From Streptomyces pluripotens (GTDB taxonomy: Bacteria > Actinomycetota > Actinomycetes > Streptomycetales > Streptomycetaceae): a stretch of 64,000 nucleotides of DNA. Below the pieces are notes generated by a model. It worked only from the letters and a program-made list of their open reading frames with translations, ran no database searches and was not told where the DNA came from. A program made the translations under genes and the position numbers. Positions within the stretch are counted from its first letter, which is position 1. Every line of letters starts with the position of its first letter. Location: contig NZ_CP021080.1 of assembly GCF_000802245.2 (NCBI RefSeq), positions 6,634,001-6,698,000 on the forward strand, read 5' to 3'. Below are positions 56,344 through 64,000 of this stretch, in pieces.

Positions 56344-56562
56344 TCAACGCTTGTCGCCGGACCTGCGCAGCTCGTCCAGGTCACGGCGGAGGGCCGCGAT
56401 CTCCTCTTCAAGCCGTCGCAGGAAGCCCGTGAGTTCCTCCGTCTCAGCCGTGCGGCGGGGCTGCTCCGGCGGGGGGCCGTAGTGCTCGGGCGGTAGGTAG
56501 TAGCCCGGTGGGTAGGGATGCATGTAGTGGTGCCACGGTCCGTGTCCACACCAGCAGCTCAT
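56344..56562 (-). CDS. Small Cys/His-rich coiled-coil protein, 72 residues
   Basis: ATG at 56562 has an excellent GGAGGGAG site upstream. Two parts are visible: an N-terminal metal-binding-looking head (MSCWCGHGPWHHYMHPYPPG, two Cys and four His within 20 residues, then a Tyr/Pro-rich linker), and a C-terminal helix with heptad-like Leu spacing (TGFLRRLEEEIAALRRDL) predicted to form a coiled coil. It resembles DUF5320-like small bacterial proteins in layout. No signal peptide. It lies among metal-handling genes, so metal binding by an oligomer is inferred. Confidence 0.72.
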   Translation of the reverse strand: MSCWCGHGPWHHYMHPYPPGYYLPPEHYGPPPEQPRRTAETEELTGFLRRLEEEIAALRRDLDELRRSGDKR

Positions 56563-56766
56563 GACAGGCTCCCTCCGGTCTCCTTCCACCGTCCGGCATT
56601 CGCGCCGTCCCGGCACCTCGAAAGGGAGGAACCACCGGTCTGGGGGGCACGTGCCCTGCCGGGCGTGGTGCGCGATGGTCGGACCAGGAGGACGCCCCCA
56701 CCGTCCAGGTGGTAGACGCCGGACGGGTTGGCGGCGGTCGGTGGCGGAGAGAGAGGGGACGCCGCG

Positions 56767-56955
56767 ATGGAACACCTGGTGGCGGAGCGGCACATCGATG
56801 GTCACAGGGTCCTGGTCGTGGAGGAGTGCCAGGACGAGGGAACCGGGTTCCTCCTGATCGTCGACGGCGTGCTCGCCGACGAGGCGGAGCCACTCGACAG
56901 GATCCCCTCCGATGAGGAGATCCGTACCTTGATGCGCGGCCGGAGACTGCCCTGA
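56767..56955 (+). CDS. Small acidic hypothetical protein, 62 residues
   Basis: ATG at 56767 with GAGGGG upstream. Sequence begins MEHLVAERHIDGHRVLVVEE and continues with two more short strand-like segments and an acidic stretch (ADEAEPLDRIPSDEEI) before a basic end. No signal peptide or membrane segment. No family is recognised beyond resemblance to short conserved Streptomyces proteins. Convergent with the ZIP transporter gene (45-base gap) and divergent from the 72-residue gene. Confidence 0.6.
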   Translation: MEHLVAERHIDGHRVLVVEECQDEGTGFLLIVDGVLADEAEPLDRIPSDEEIRTLMRGRRLP

Positions 56956-57000
56956 GGACCCAGCCGGCCCCGCACTCGTGCACATGCACCCGGTCGTGGT

Positions 57001-57735
57001 TCAGGCCAGCAGAGCGACCCCCAGCAGTACGGCCAGTCCCAGGACGAAGCACGCCGTGTGCAGGACCTTCTCCCGAGGAACCGGGGACGTGGTGATCTCC
57101 GGCAGCAGGTCCGCGACCGCGATGTAGAGGAAGTTGCCGGCCGCGAACGGCACCAGCACCGCGATGTCAACCTCGCCGGCCAGCGCATAGGCGATCACAC
57201 CGCCGAGTAGGAAGGTCAGTGCCGAGGCCAGGTTGAACGCCAGTGACCGAGCGGGACTCCAGCCACTGTGCACCAGAATCCCGAAGTCCCCCAGCTCCTG
57301 GGGGACCTCATGCGCCGCCGCCACCAGCCAAGTCACCAGTCCCAGGCGGACGTCGACCACGAATGCGCTGCCGACCGCAAGCCCGCCGATGAAGTTGTGC
57401 AGCCCGTCGGCGACCAGAACGAGGTAGCCCAACGGTCGGTGGGCCGTGATGGGGCGGTGACAGTGGTGCCAATGGAGGAACTGCTCCAGTACCAGGAACG
57501 CCAGCAGCCCCGCCGCCACCCACGCGTAGACGAACAGATGGTTGCCCAGTGCCCGGACCGACTCGGGCAGCATGTGGAACAAAGCACCACCCAGCAGCGC
57601 ACCCGCAGCGAGGGCCACCAACGGCAGCACCACGCGCTCGAAGGAAAGCTCGGGCAGGAGTAGCGCGACGCCCCCCACCAGCGACAACAGGCTCATGGCC
57701 AGCCCGGACAGTACGATCCACCACAGCACCGACAC
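57001..57735 (-). CDS. ZIP-family divalent metal transporter
   Basis: About 244 residues from GTG at 57735, where the first membrane helix begins (VLWWIVLSGLAMSLLSLVGG). An ATG at 57819 would add 28 residues without coding character, and neither start has a good ribosome site. Eight or so membrane helices. ZIP signatures are present: HNFIGGLAVG in helix IV and HEVPQELGDFGILV in helix V, carrying the His/Asn/Glu metal ligands, and a His-rich loop (FLHWHHCHRPITAHR) between helices III and IV. Imports Zn2+ or related ions (Fe2+, Mn2+) into the cytosol. No Zur-type operator was recognised upstream. Confidence 0.9.
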   Translation of the reverse strand: MSVLWWIVLSGLAMSLLSLVGGVALLLPELSFERVVLPLVALAAGALLGGALFHMLPESVRALGNHLFVYAWVAAGLLAFLVLEQFLHWHHCHRPITAHRPLGYLVLVADGLHNFIGGLAVGSAFVVDVRLGLVTWLVAAAHEVPQELGDFGILVHSGWSPARSLAFNLASALTFLLGGVIAYALAGEVDIAVLVPFAAGNFLYIAVADLLPEITTSPVPREKVLHTACFVLGLAVLLGVALLA

Positions 57736-57928
57736 ATCAGGACGATACCGGCGGGCCGGGACGTCCGACAGCAGCGCTGCCGAGGCCGAGGCGCAGCCAC
57801 CTGCTCGGTAGTACAGCACACCACGTGCCGTCCACCCCGAGGCATTGACTACGCCGGCCCTTCGCCCCGTGCGGCTGGAGTACCACTCAGAACGGCGCGT
57901 TCCGCAACGACCGGGTGGGTATCGGCGT

Positions 57929-57961
57929 GTCCCGCACGTGGATGGCTTCCGCGTGCGGGAC
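57929..57961 (-). terminator. Hairpin terminator after the sedolisin gene
   Basis: Perfect 10-bp stem (gtcccgcacg 57929-57938 with cgtgcgggac 57952-57961) and a 13-base loop, 22 bases beyond the protease stop codon. Confidence 0.75.
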
Positions 57962-57982
57962 CGGGTGTTCCGTGCATGTGGC

Positions 57983-60055
57983 TCAGCTGGTCGTCAGGGC
58001 GGTGTCGTCCACGACGAAGCTGGTCTGGAGGGAGTAGTCCTCCACACCGTTGAACTTCAGCGTGACCGTCTGGCCCGCCAGCGAGGACAGGTCGAAGGTC
58101 TTCTTGCTGAAGCCGGAGGCCTCGTCGAGGTTCGAGTAGGTCGCCAGGGTCTTCGAACCGGCGGTCACCGTCATCTTGTCGTACGGGGTACTGGAGGTGT
58201 ACTCCGAGCTGTCGATGTGCAGGTAGAAGGTCAGGGTCGCCGTGCACCCCGCGGGGATCGTCACCGACTGGGACAACGTGTCGGTGTGCGAGGAGCCGTA
58301 GCCGTCCAGCCAGGCCTTGTAGGAGCCGCTGTGGGCCGCCTCACCACTGGAGGTGGTGATGACGCCGCTGGTCGCGGTCCAGCCGGTGTTGCCCGACTCG
58401 AAGCCCGGGTTGTTCAGCAGCTGCGCGGAGCCGCAACCGCCACCTCCGCTGGAGCTGACCGTCCAGGTGAAGGAGGTCGAGCCGGAGGCGCCGGTGGAGT
58501 CGGTCGCGGTGACCGTGACCTGGTAGGTGCCCGAGGTGGACGCGGTACCGGAGATCAGGCCGGTGGAGCTGTCGATGGACAGACCCGTCGGCAGGCCGGA
58601 GGCGCTGTAGGTGAGGCTCGCGCCCGCGCTGTCGGTGGCGTTGATCTGCAGGCTGGCCGAGTCGCCGGTGGTGGTGGACTGGCTGCCGGGGTTGGTGACG
58701 CTCACCGTGTTGCCGGTGCTGGAGCCGGCGGTGAAGGCGGTGACACCGTTCGGGGTGCCCCAGCCGGTCGGACCGTCGTAGCCAGTGCCCGCGGTGCAGA
58801 AGTACGACGGGGAGCAGCTGCCGTTGTTGCCGCTGGTCACGTCGTACAGGTTGCCCGTGTGCTGGTACGGGTACTTCGCCGGGTAGTCGCCGGAGCCCGG
58901 GGTGCCCGCCAGGGCGTAGACGCCGGCGATGATCGGGGCGGAGGCGCTGGTGCCGCCGTAGACGGCCCAGCCGGAGCCGCCGTAGGTGTCGTAGACCGCC
59001 ACGCCGGTGGCCGGGTCGGCGACCGCGGAGACGTCCGCCTCCATGCGCTGGGAACAGCCGGTGTCCGTCTGCCAGCTCGGCTTCGGGTCGTAGGCGGAGC
59101 AGCCGGAGCCGGTGCCCTCGCTGGAGTTGGTTTTCCAGACGGACTCGCTCCAACCGCGGGAGTTGGAGGAGGTGGTGAGCGCGGTGCCGCCCACAGCGGT
59201 CACGTATTGCGAGGTCGCCGGGTACTCGGCGCCGTAGGCGGAGTCACCGGAGGAGACGGTGATCGCGACGCCCGGGTGCTTGAAATAGGCGGTGTCGTCG
59301 GTGGTCTGGTTGGACGCCTCGGGGCCGCCCCAGCTGTTGGAGACGATCTTGGCGCCGAGCGCGACGGCCTCGTTCTCGGCTATGCCGAGGTCGGTGTCGT
59401 TCGCGGAGTTGGCCTCCACCAGGATGATGTTGCAGTTCGGGCAGACCGCGCTGACCATGTCGAGGTCCAGCGCCTCCTCACCGGCCCAGCCGGTGTCGTT
59501 GGAGGGCAGGTTGGTCGTCGAACCGCTCTGGCTGACCTGCTTGAAGCAGCCGTTGGCCTTGGTGCAGGCGGACAGGCCGTAGGTGGAGCGGTAGGTGGCC
59601 AGATCGGCCTCGGCGTTGGGGTCGTTGTACGCGTCCACGATGGCGACCGTCAGGCCGGAACCGCCCGTGGAGGGCAGGTTGTAGGCACTGTGCAGGTTGG
59701 CCGGGGAGAGGCCGGAGGGCGTGGATGCGACGGCAGCCGCCAGACGCTGCTTGATGTCGGTGCGCCGCTGGGCGAAGCAGGACGCGTGGCCCGGCTTCGC
59801 GGTGGCGCACAGATGGGTCGTGGGCACCTTCTGGCCGGCCCTGCCGGTGGAGCGGTACGTCTGCCGCTCAGGGGCGGTCAACGCCTTGTTGTTCCGTGTG
59901 ACCTTGGTGGCGTGCGGTGCGGGAGCGGCGGCCGGAGCCGCCCCTGCCGAGGGTGCTGCGACGAGTCCGGCGACCGTGAGGGTGAGGGCGGGGAAGGCAA
60001 CGGTGACGAGTCTCCGCAGACTCCGTCTGCGCCCGTTCGTGCATGGCTCACGCAT
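57983..60055 (-). CDS. Secreted S53 (sedolisin-type) peptidase with Ig-like and C-terminal jelly-roll-like domains
   Basis: 690 residues from ATG at 60055, with GGAGG 10 bases upstream. Sec-type signal peptide ([18 protein letters not shown] to APSAGA, about residue 40). The long propeptide usual in sedolisins seems absent or very short, as the catalytic domain begins near residue 95. Catalytic residues: Glu/Asp in [10 protein letters not shown] and Ser in GGTSASAP, the S53 serine motif; SNSWGG is also conserved-looking. The domain is followed by a putative Ig-type repeat ([19 protein letters not shown]) and a C-terminal domain starting [11 protein letters not shown], resembling carbohydrate-binding or P-domain-like beta sandwiches. 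Acts outside the cell, probably in protein turnover at acidic or neutral pH. Monocistronic. Confidence 0.93.
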   Translation of the reverse strand: MREPCTNGRRRSLRRLVTVAFPALTLTVAGLVAAPSAGAAPAAAPAPHATKVTRNNKALTAPERQTYRSTGRAGQKVPTTHLCATAKPGHASCFAQRRTDIKQRLAAAVASTPSGLSPANLHSAYNLPSTGGSGLTVAIVDAYNDPNAEADLATYRSTYGLSACTKANGCFKQVSQSGSTTNLPSNDTGWAGEEALDLDMVSAVCPNCNIILVEANSANDTDLGIAENEAVALGAKIVSNSWGGPEASNQTTDDTAYFKHPGVAITVSSGDSAYGAEYPATSQYVTAVGGTALTTSSNSRGWSESVWKTNSSEGTGSGCSAYDPKPSWQTDTGCSQRMEADVSAVADPATGVAVYDTYGGSGWAVYGGTSASAPIIAGVYALAGTPGSGDYPAKYPYQHTGNLYDVTSGNNGSCSPSYFCTAGTGYDGPTGWGTPNGVTAFTAGSSTGNTVSVTNPGSQSTTTGDSASLQINATDSAGASLTYSASGLPTGLSIDSSTGLISGTASTSGTYQVTVTATDSTGASGSTSFTWTVSSSGGGGCGSAQLLNNPGFESGNTGWTATSGVITTSSGEAAHSGSYKAWLDGYGSSHTDTLSQSVTIPAGCTATLTFYLHIDSSEYTSSTPYDKMTVTAGSKTLATYSNLDEASGFSKKTFDLSSLAGQTVTLKFNGVEDYSLQTSFVVDDTALTTS

Positions 60056-60192
60056 GGGGTACTGCCTCCGGTTGACGTGGGGTTTCGCACTGGATTGGCA
60101 GGCCCGTGACGCGCGTAAGCGGCGGTGGAACCGCGCAGTCATGAGCATGATGTTCGCTGAGCAAGTGATGAGCGTGACATGTCAGATTGCGG

Positions 60193-60209
60193 GGAGAACA
60201 TAGTTCTCC
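60193..60209. promoter_or_regulatory. Operator-like inverted repeat upstream of the sedolisin gene
   Basis: GGAGAAC-ATA-GTTCTCC, perfect 7-bp arms with a 3-base spacer, about 140 bases before the protease start. It has the geometry of a dimeric repressor or activator site. The regulator is not in the window. Confidence 0.5.
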
Positions 60210-60802
60210 GTCGCGCTGACCGGCAGTGCCGCAGGGATTTCTTTGCCCCTCCATGGGAGGGGATTGGCTGCTCCATCGGAAGGATCTGGGGTGGGCTTGA
60301 ACACTCCTGGGGGCGTACAGCAATCGCAAGTGCCCTTCTCACCGCCGCCTCCGGGTACCTGGGTTCGGGAGGCAGCGCAAGCACGTTCCAGTCCGGGGAG
60401 CCAAAGGAGCGGGCACTGCCCGAGCACACGTCCTACGGCGTCCCTGCCACACTCCCGCAGAACAGCCGTGCTCCTGCAGTGCCTGAGCTTGACCCTGCCG
60501 GGGATCTCGGAATTTCCCGATGCGCCAGTGTGATCAACGGGCATGCTCGGGACTGTTCCACCGGTCTTTGCCGTTGCCGGGGTATTCGTTGTCTCCCCGC
60601 CCTCGTTTTGGTGAGCAAATCCCCCCTCTAGCCGCATATTTCGCCCGGGTGAGTAACTTTCACAGCGGTCGAGGCATCGCTCGCCGAACTGATCTGGTCG
60701 TCCAGGAACGGACGTTTGACGGTCCGGTGCCGGTGGCCGGCTCGGCTATCTTCAGGCCCTGCGGCTGCAGGCCGTGATCAGTCCCCTGACCAAGGAACTC
60801 GC
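60210..60802. other. Intergenic, no gene seen
   Basis: Nearly 600 bases between the sedolisin promoter side and the epimerase. Open frames on both strands lack ribosome sites and recognisable motifs. It should hold the epimerase promoter. Confidence 0.5.
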
Positions 60803-61810
60803 ATGAAGGTTCTCATCGCCGGCGGCGCCGGCTTCATCGGCAGCACCGTCGCCTCCGCTTGCCAGGACAGCGGCATCGAGCCGGTCATCCTGGACAACCT
60901 CGTGACGGGACGGAAGGAGTTCACGCAGGGGCGTGCGTTCTACGAAGGGGACATCGCCGACAGCCGGCTCGTCAATCGCATCTTCGCCGAGCACCCCGAG
61001 ATCGAGGCGGTCATCGACTGCGCCGCACTCATCGTCGTACCGGAGTCCGTCGCCCAGCCGCTCCGCTACTACACGGAGAACGTGGCCAAGGGCATCGACT
61101 TCATCGGACACGTCATCCGGAACGGGTGCCAACGCTTCGTCTTCAGCTCCTCCGCCTCCATCTACGACGCGGGCGAGGACTTCGCCGTGGACGAGGATGC
61201 GCCGCTGGCGCCGCTGAGCCCCTACGCCCGGACCAAGGCCCTGTTCGAGACGGCGCTCGAGGACATCAGCTCCACCGGAGAGATCCGCGTGGTGTCCCTG
61301 CGCTACTTCAACCCCATCGGCACGGACCCCGAACTGCGCACCGGACTGCAAGTGCGCCGGCCCAGCCACGCCCTGGGCAAGATGATCGAGGCGCTCGACA
61401 GCGGTGAGCCGTTCACCATCACGGGCGTCGACTGGCCCACCCGGGACGGCTCGGGCATCCGCGACTACGTGCACGTTTGGGACCTGGCGCAGGCCCACGT
61501 CCAGACCCTGCGCCGCTTCGACCTCTTCCTGCCCGCCGACGGCGACGCCACGTACCAGGTGATCAACCTCGGAACCGGTACGGGCACCACGGTGCGCGAA
61601 CTGCTCGACGCCTTCGCATCGGTCAACGGCGCGCCGCTGCCCGCCGTCGAGGCCGGTCCCCGCCCCGGTGACAACGCCGGTGCGTTCTGCCGCAGCGCAC
61701 GAGCCGAGGAACTCCTCGACTGGCATCCGGAGCGCTCCCTCGAAGAAGGGATCCGGGACACGCTGGCCTGGTTCGCGAAGCGGGAGTCCGTCATTGACCT
61801 GTCCGACTGA
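60803..61810 (+). CDS. galE: UDP-glucose 4-epimerase (GalE-like)
   Basis: 335 residues. ATG with AAGGA six bases upstream. Extended short-chain dehydrogenase: cofactor loop GGAGFIG near the N-terminus, Ser in FSSSASIYD and YxxxK in SPYARTK, then the family stretch LRYFNPIGTD and a RDYVHVWDLAQAH segment, which is highly typical of GalE. It interconverts UDP-glucose and UDP-galactose (possibly N-acetyl forms) in the cytosol for cell-surface sugars. It stands alone, followed by two terminator hairpins. The gene could also serve a sugar-nucleotide pathway outside the Leloir pathway. Confidence 0.93.
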   Translation: MKVLIAGGAGFIGSTVASACQDSGIEPVILDNLVTGRKEFTQGRAFYEGDIADSRLVNRIFAEHPEIEAVIDCAALIVVPESVAQPLRYYTENVAKGIDFIGHVIRNGCQRFVFSSSASIYDAGEDFAVDEDAPLAPLSPYARTKALFETALEDISSTGEIRVVSLRYFNPIGTDPELRTGLQVRRPSHALGKMIEALDSGEPFTITGVDWPTRDGSGIRDYVHVWDLAQAHVQTLRRFDLFLPADGDATYQVINLGTGTGTTVRELLDAFASVNGAPLPAVEAGPRPGDNAGAFCRSARAEELLDWHPERSLEEGIRDTLAWFAKRESVIDLSD

Positions 61811-61826
61811 CGGCTCACAGACACGA

Positions 61827-61863
61827 CGGCGGGCGGGGGGCCTGGCGGCATCCCCGCCCGCCG
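61827..61863 (+). terminator. First hairpin after galE
   Basis: Perfect 12-bp GC stem (cggcgggcgggg 61827-61838 with ccccgcccgccg 61852-61863), 13-base loop, 16 bases after the stop. Confidence 0.8.
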
Positions 61864-61889
61864 ACGGGGGATTGGCCCAGCCACCCACC

Positions 61890-61914
61890 GCGGCCGGTTC
61901 GGTGAACCGGCCGC
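61890..61914 (+). terminator. Second hairpin after galE
   Basis: 11-bp stem (gcggccggttc 61890-61900 with gaaccggccgc 61904-61914) and a 3-base loop. Tandem terminators separate galE from the gene debris downstream. Confidence 0.75.
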
Positions 61915-61983
61915 CCTGCCCCGACAACGGCCGTTCAGCTGACGAGCACGTTTGACCTGGCGAAGCGTCCACACGACCTGTGC

Positions 61984-62275
61984 CGCGCCGGCATCGTGCT
62001 GGTGATCGCGCACTCCGACAAGCAGGATGCTGCCCCGACTTGGAAGAGGACCTACGGCCACCACCCGCTGGTGGCCTTCGTCGACCATGGCCCGGGCGGC
62101 ACAGGGGGAACCCGTCGCAGCCCTGCTCAGACCCGGCAACGCGGGCTCGCACACCGCCTCCGACCACATCACCACCACCCGCCTGGCGCTCGCCCAGCTA
62201 CCGAAGAAGCAGTGGCGCGGGCGGCAAACCCTCATCCGCACCGACTCCGCCGGCGGCACCCACGACTTCGTGAGC
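61984..62275 (+). pseudogene. IS1380-family transposase remnant
   Basis: Two reading frames together give an internal piece of an IS1380-type transposase. First frame: VIAHSDKQDAAPTWKRTYG, HHPLVAFVDHG. Second frame, after a shift near 62085-62107: [20 protein letters not shown], then RTDSAGGTHDFV with the second catalytic Asp. The first catalytic Asp region is deleted and the C-terminal third is missing. No terminal inverted repeats were found. Inactive. Confidence 0.85.
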
Positions 62276-62384
62276 ACTTCCAGGCAAGGGTGGCCCGCTG
62301 CCGTTCGAGGGCGCCGAGCATGGCTGCTGCCTCGGTGCCGGCGAGTGGAGGTTCCGGCCAAGCTTCGGTTTTGCTCTCGGTCAT
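62274..62384 (-). pseudogene. N-terminal fragment of a DinB/DUF664-type protein
   Basis: From ATG at 62384 the reading TESKTEAWPEPPLAGTEAAA followed by LGALERQRATLAWKC matches the typical start of DUF664 (DinB superfamily) proteins. After WKC it runs straight into the IS1380 remnant, so about 37 residues remain. Fragment only. Confidence 0.65.
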
Positions 62385-62488
62385 GGCTGCAGACCTTAGC
62401 GAACGGAGCTGACCGTGCAGCCGACGCGTGAACCGCAACGAACTGCTCACTCAAGATCTGCCGGACAGGCCGTAGCTTCCGAACTGGC

Positions 62489-62929
62489 GTGAACCGGAAC
62501 ACCCCCCGGGGTGGCGGGGAGGACCAGCCCCGACTGCTCCACGAACTGCGCGCCGTGGACACCGACATGTGGACCACCACCGACAGCCGCGTCCTCACCG
62601 TTCTCCACCGTGCCCATCAGGCAGGGCTGCCGATGGGCCTCCTGTCCAACGCACCGCTCCACCTCAGTGCCGTCCTCGATGTCACCGACTGGCGCCGCGA
62701 CCTGCTGGACGCCGCCCTCTACTCAGCCAGGCTGGAGACCTGTAAACCCGCCCCGGACGCTTACCACCAGGCCCTGGCCGCCACAGGCATCGACCATCCA
62801 CACCGCGTGCTCTTCGTCGACGACCGGCTCGACAACTGCCGCGCCGCGACCGCCCTTGGACTGCGCGCCCTTCACTACACCGGCAACCCCGACGTCCTCG
62901 AAGCAGCACTCCTGCCTGACGTCGACTGA
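62489..62929 (+). pseudogene. HAD-superfamily hydrolase, N-terminally truncated
   Basis: From GTG at 62489, 146 residues. The C-terminal half of a HAD-IA phosphatase is intact: motif II LLSNAP, motif III Lys in KPAPDAYHQAL, motif IV VLFVDDRLDNC. Motif I (DxDxT nucleophile), which must lie at the N-terminus, is absent; the frame begins with Arg/Gly-rich, unrelated-looking residues. Without the nucleophile it cannot be a phosphatase, so it is probably a relic from the same rearrangement as the adjacent fragments. Expression as a truncated protein cannot be excluded. Confidence 0.7.
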
Positions 62930-62965
62930 TCCACCCCACAGCCCTCTTCCCCACACAGGAACCGC

Positions 62966-63406
62966 GTGGTGCCCCACGGCGCCCGAACCATCGACGGAGA
63001 CGTCTACGTCTCACCCCGCTACCTCGGCGGATCCACCGCGATCGGTGGCCCCGGCCTCGCTCCGCTGCTCGACCTCGGCTGGGAACTGGAACACGACGAC
63101 CTCGGCAACGCCTATCTGAACGCACCCGACCACAAGGTCCGACTCGGCTACCTGCCCGAAGGCGAGGACGACGGCCTGTGGCGCATCAACACCTACACAG
63201 ACCCCTTCGGTCCACCCACCTGGGGCGTCTGCTTCAACAACTCCTGTCCGACAGAGTTCGTCACCGCCTTCACCACCGTGCTTGCCGCAATGAGCCTCCG
63301 CCAACTTGAAGTCGCACTCGGGGCCATCCGGCGGGCTGCGTTGACGTTGCGTCACGCACTTGCCGTGAGTGCGCACTGGAGCGGGCGTGAAGGTCGAGTC
63401 AGGTGA
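62966..63406 (+). CDS. DUF317-type protein, possibly C-terminally altered
   Basis: 146 residues from GTG at 62966. YVSPRYLGG, a GPGLAPLLDLGWELEHDDLG stretch and a VRLGYLPEGED strand fit DUF317, a small domain found in Streptomyces proteins near plasmids and mobile elements; function unknown. The last 35 residues (from about LEVALGAIRR) are basic and unlike the rest, and may derive from a deletion or frameshift. No signal peptide. Confidence 0.7.
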   Translation: MVPHGARTIDGDVYVSPRYLGGSTAIGGPGLAPLLDLGWELEHDDLGNAYLNAPDHKVRLGYLPEGEDDGLWRINTYTDPFGPPTWGVCFNNSCPTEFVTAFTTVLAAMSLRQLEVALGAIRRAALTLRHALAVSAHWSGREGRVR

Positions 63407-63496
63407 AGACTGAAACAGTCTTGGCATGGACACTTCCAGTCAACTCGCGTAGCTGATACCACGGTTGCGCCAGAGACCCAGCTAAAGGAAGGTTCC

Positions 63497-64000
63497 ATGA
63501 GACGTTCTCGAATTACGGCATATGTGACATCGCTCTTCCTTGCCATCGGTCTTGCTCTCACCGGGGCGGCCGCGGCGCAGGCGTCACCGCTTGCCGCAGC
63601 CGGCGGCTACGTGGCCCTCGGCGATTCCTATTCCTCCGGCGTCGGCGCCGGCAGCTACATCAGCTCCAGTGGCAGTTGCGACCGCAGTACGAAGGCCTAC
63701 CCGTACCTGTGGCAAGCTGCCCACTCGCCCGCGTCGTTCAGCTTCCTCGCCTGCTCGGGCGCCAAGACGACCGACGTCCTCAACAACCAGCTCGGCACCC
63801 TGAACTCCGCCACGAGCCTCGTCTCCATCACCATCGGCGGCAATGACGCGGGCTTCGCCGACGTCATGTTGACCTGTGTGCTCCATTCCAATAGCTCCTG
63901 CCTCTCGCGCATAGCTACCGCCAAGGCCTACGTCGACTCGACCCTGCCCGGCCAACTGGACGCCGTGTACTCGGCGATCAGGGCCAAGGCGCCCTCTGCC
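63497..64000 (+). CDS. Secreted SGNH/GDSL esterase or lipase, 3' partial
   Basis: ATG at 63497 with AAGGAAGG upstream; 168 codons visible, cut by the window end. Signal peptide about residues 1-29 (RRSRITAYVTSLFLAIGLAL to AAAQA). The GDSL block reads VALGDSYSSGVGAG with the nucleophile Ser, and block III reads ITIGGNDAGF with the oxyanion Asn. Cys pairs (SCDRS, LACSG, TCVLHSNSSC) suggest the disulfides of the Streptomyces lipase type. The final Asp-His block lies outside the window. Exported ester hydrolase. Confidence 0.93.
   Translation, partial: MRRSRITAYVTSLFLAIGLALTGAAAAQASPLAAAGGYVALGDSYSSGVGAGSYISSSGSCDRSTKAYPYLWQAAHSPASFSFLACSGAKTTDVLNNQLGTLNSATSLVSITIGGNDAGFADVMLTCVLHSNSSCLSRIATAKAYVDSTLPGQLDAVYSAIRAKAPSA

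Noticed and set aside
60193..60209. SOS (LexA) box
   Set aside because: The actinobacterial box has GAAC and GTTC separated by four bases with flanking C/G; here the spacer is three.
60716..60752. TTGACG ... TATCTT as galE promoter
   Set aside because: The spacing is about 25 bases, too wide for a normal sigma-70-type promoter.
63406..63422. Short inverted repeat aagact/agtctt after the DUF317 gene as terminator
   Set aside because: Only six base pairs, AT-rich and overlapping the stop region; too weak to call.

Overview
The window is high-GC actinobacterial DNA, most likely from Streptomyces or a close relative. The grounds are third-position C/G coding, GTG starts, a DUF317-type protein (a family largely confined to Streptomyces), a Tat-secreted dye-decolorising peroxidase next to Sco/PCu(A)C/CtaG genes, a sedolisin protease and a GDSL esterase.

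Bases 1-41675 (+ strand) are the distal part of a modular type I polyketide cluster: the end of one PKS gene, three further PKS genes in collinear order, then an FAD monooxygenase and two cytochromes P450. In assembly order I read: partial module (KR-ACP); A1 (methylmalonyl-type AT, A-type KR); B1 and B2 (malonyl-type AT, DH, KR); C1 (malonyl-type AT, DH, ER, KR); C2 (AT with an abnormal MAPH motif, DH, KR); C3 (methylmalonyl-type AT, KR with Tyr->Phe); D (AT with GSSQG and VASH motifs, KR with a broken cofactor site, TE). If both terminal KRs are dead, the chain reaches the TE as a 3,5-dioxo thioester, which could close to a pyrone. The AT of B1, B2 and C1 is a nearly identical 1.38 kb block present three times, with codon use unlike the rest of the genes and a Pro-Val tract of 5, 7 or 6 units.

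Bases 41918-42506 hold a cupin gene and a truncated alcohol dehydrogenase start, which look like a junction scar. Bases 42731-50625 hold a tightly coupled dxs-ispG-polyprenyl synthase operon (- strand), facing away from a 636-residue protein (+) that carries an Asp-rich helix resembling the second metal-binding motif of class I terpene synthases. I read this as a small isoprenoid, probably diterpenoid, locus; the 636-residue protein is the best candidate for something undescribed. An SDR-family gene with a palindromic promoter site follows.

Bases 50896-57735 hold a copper and cytochrome-oxidase assembly operon (sco, PCu(A)C, DyP peroxidase, ctaG, all -) ending in a 17-bp terminator stem, a Met/His-rich membrane protein, two small proteins and a ZIP metal transporter. 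Bases 57929-64000 hold a secreted sedolisin, a UDP-glucose 4-epimerase-like gene with two terminator hairpins, a patch of gene debris (IS1380 transposase remnant, DinB/DUF664 start, HAD phosphatase tail), a DUF317 protein and the start of a secreted GDSL hydrolase. No tRNA, rRNA or CRISPR array was seen.
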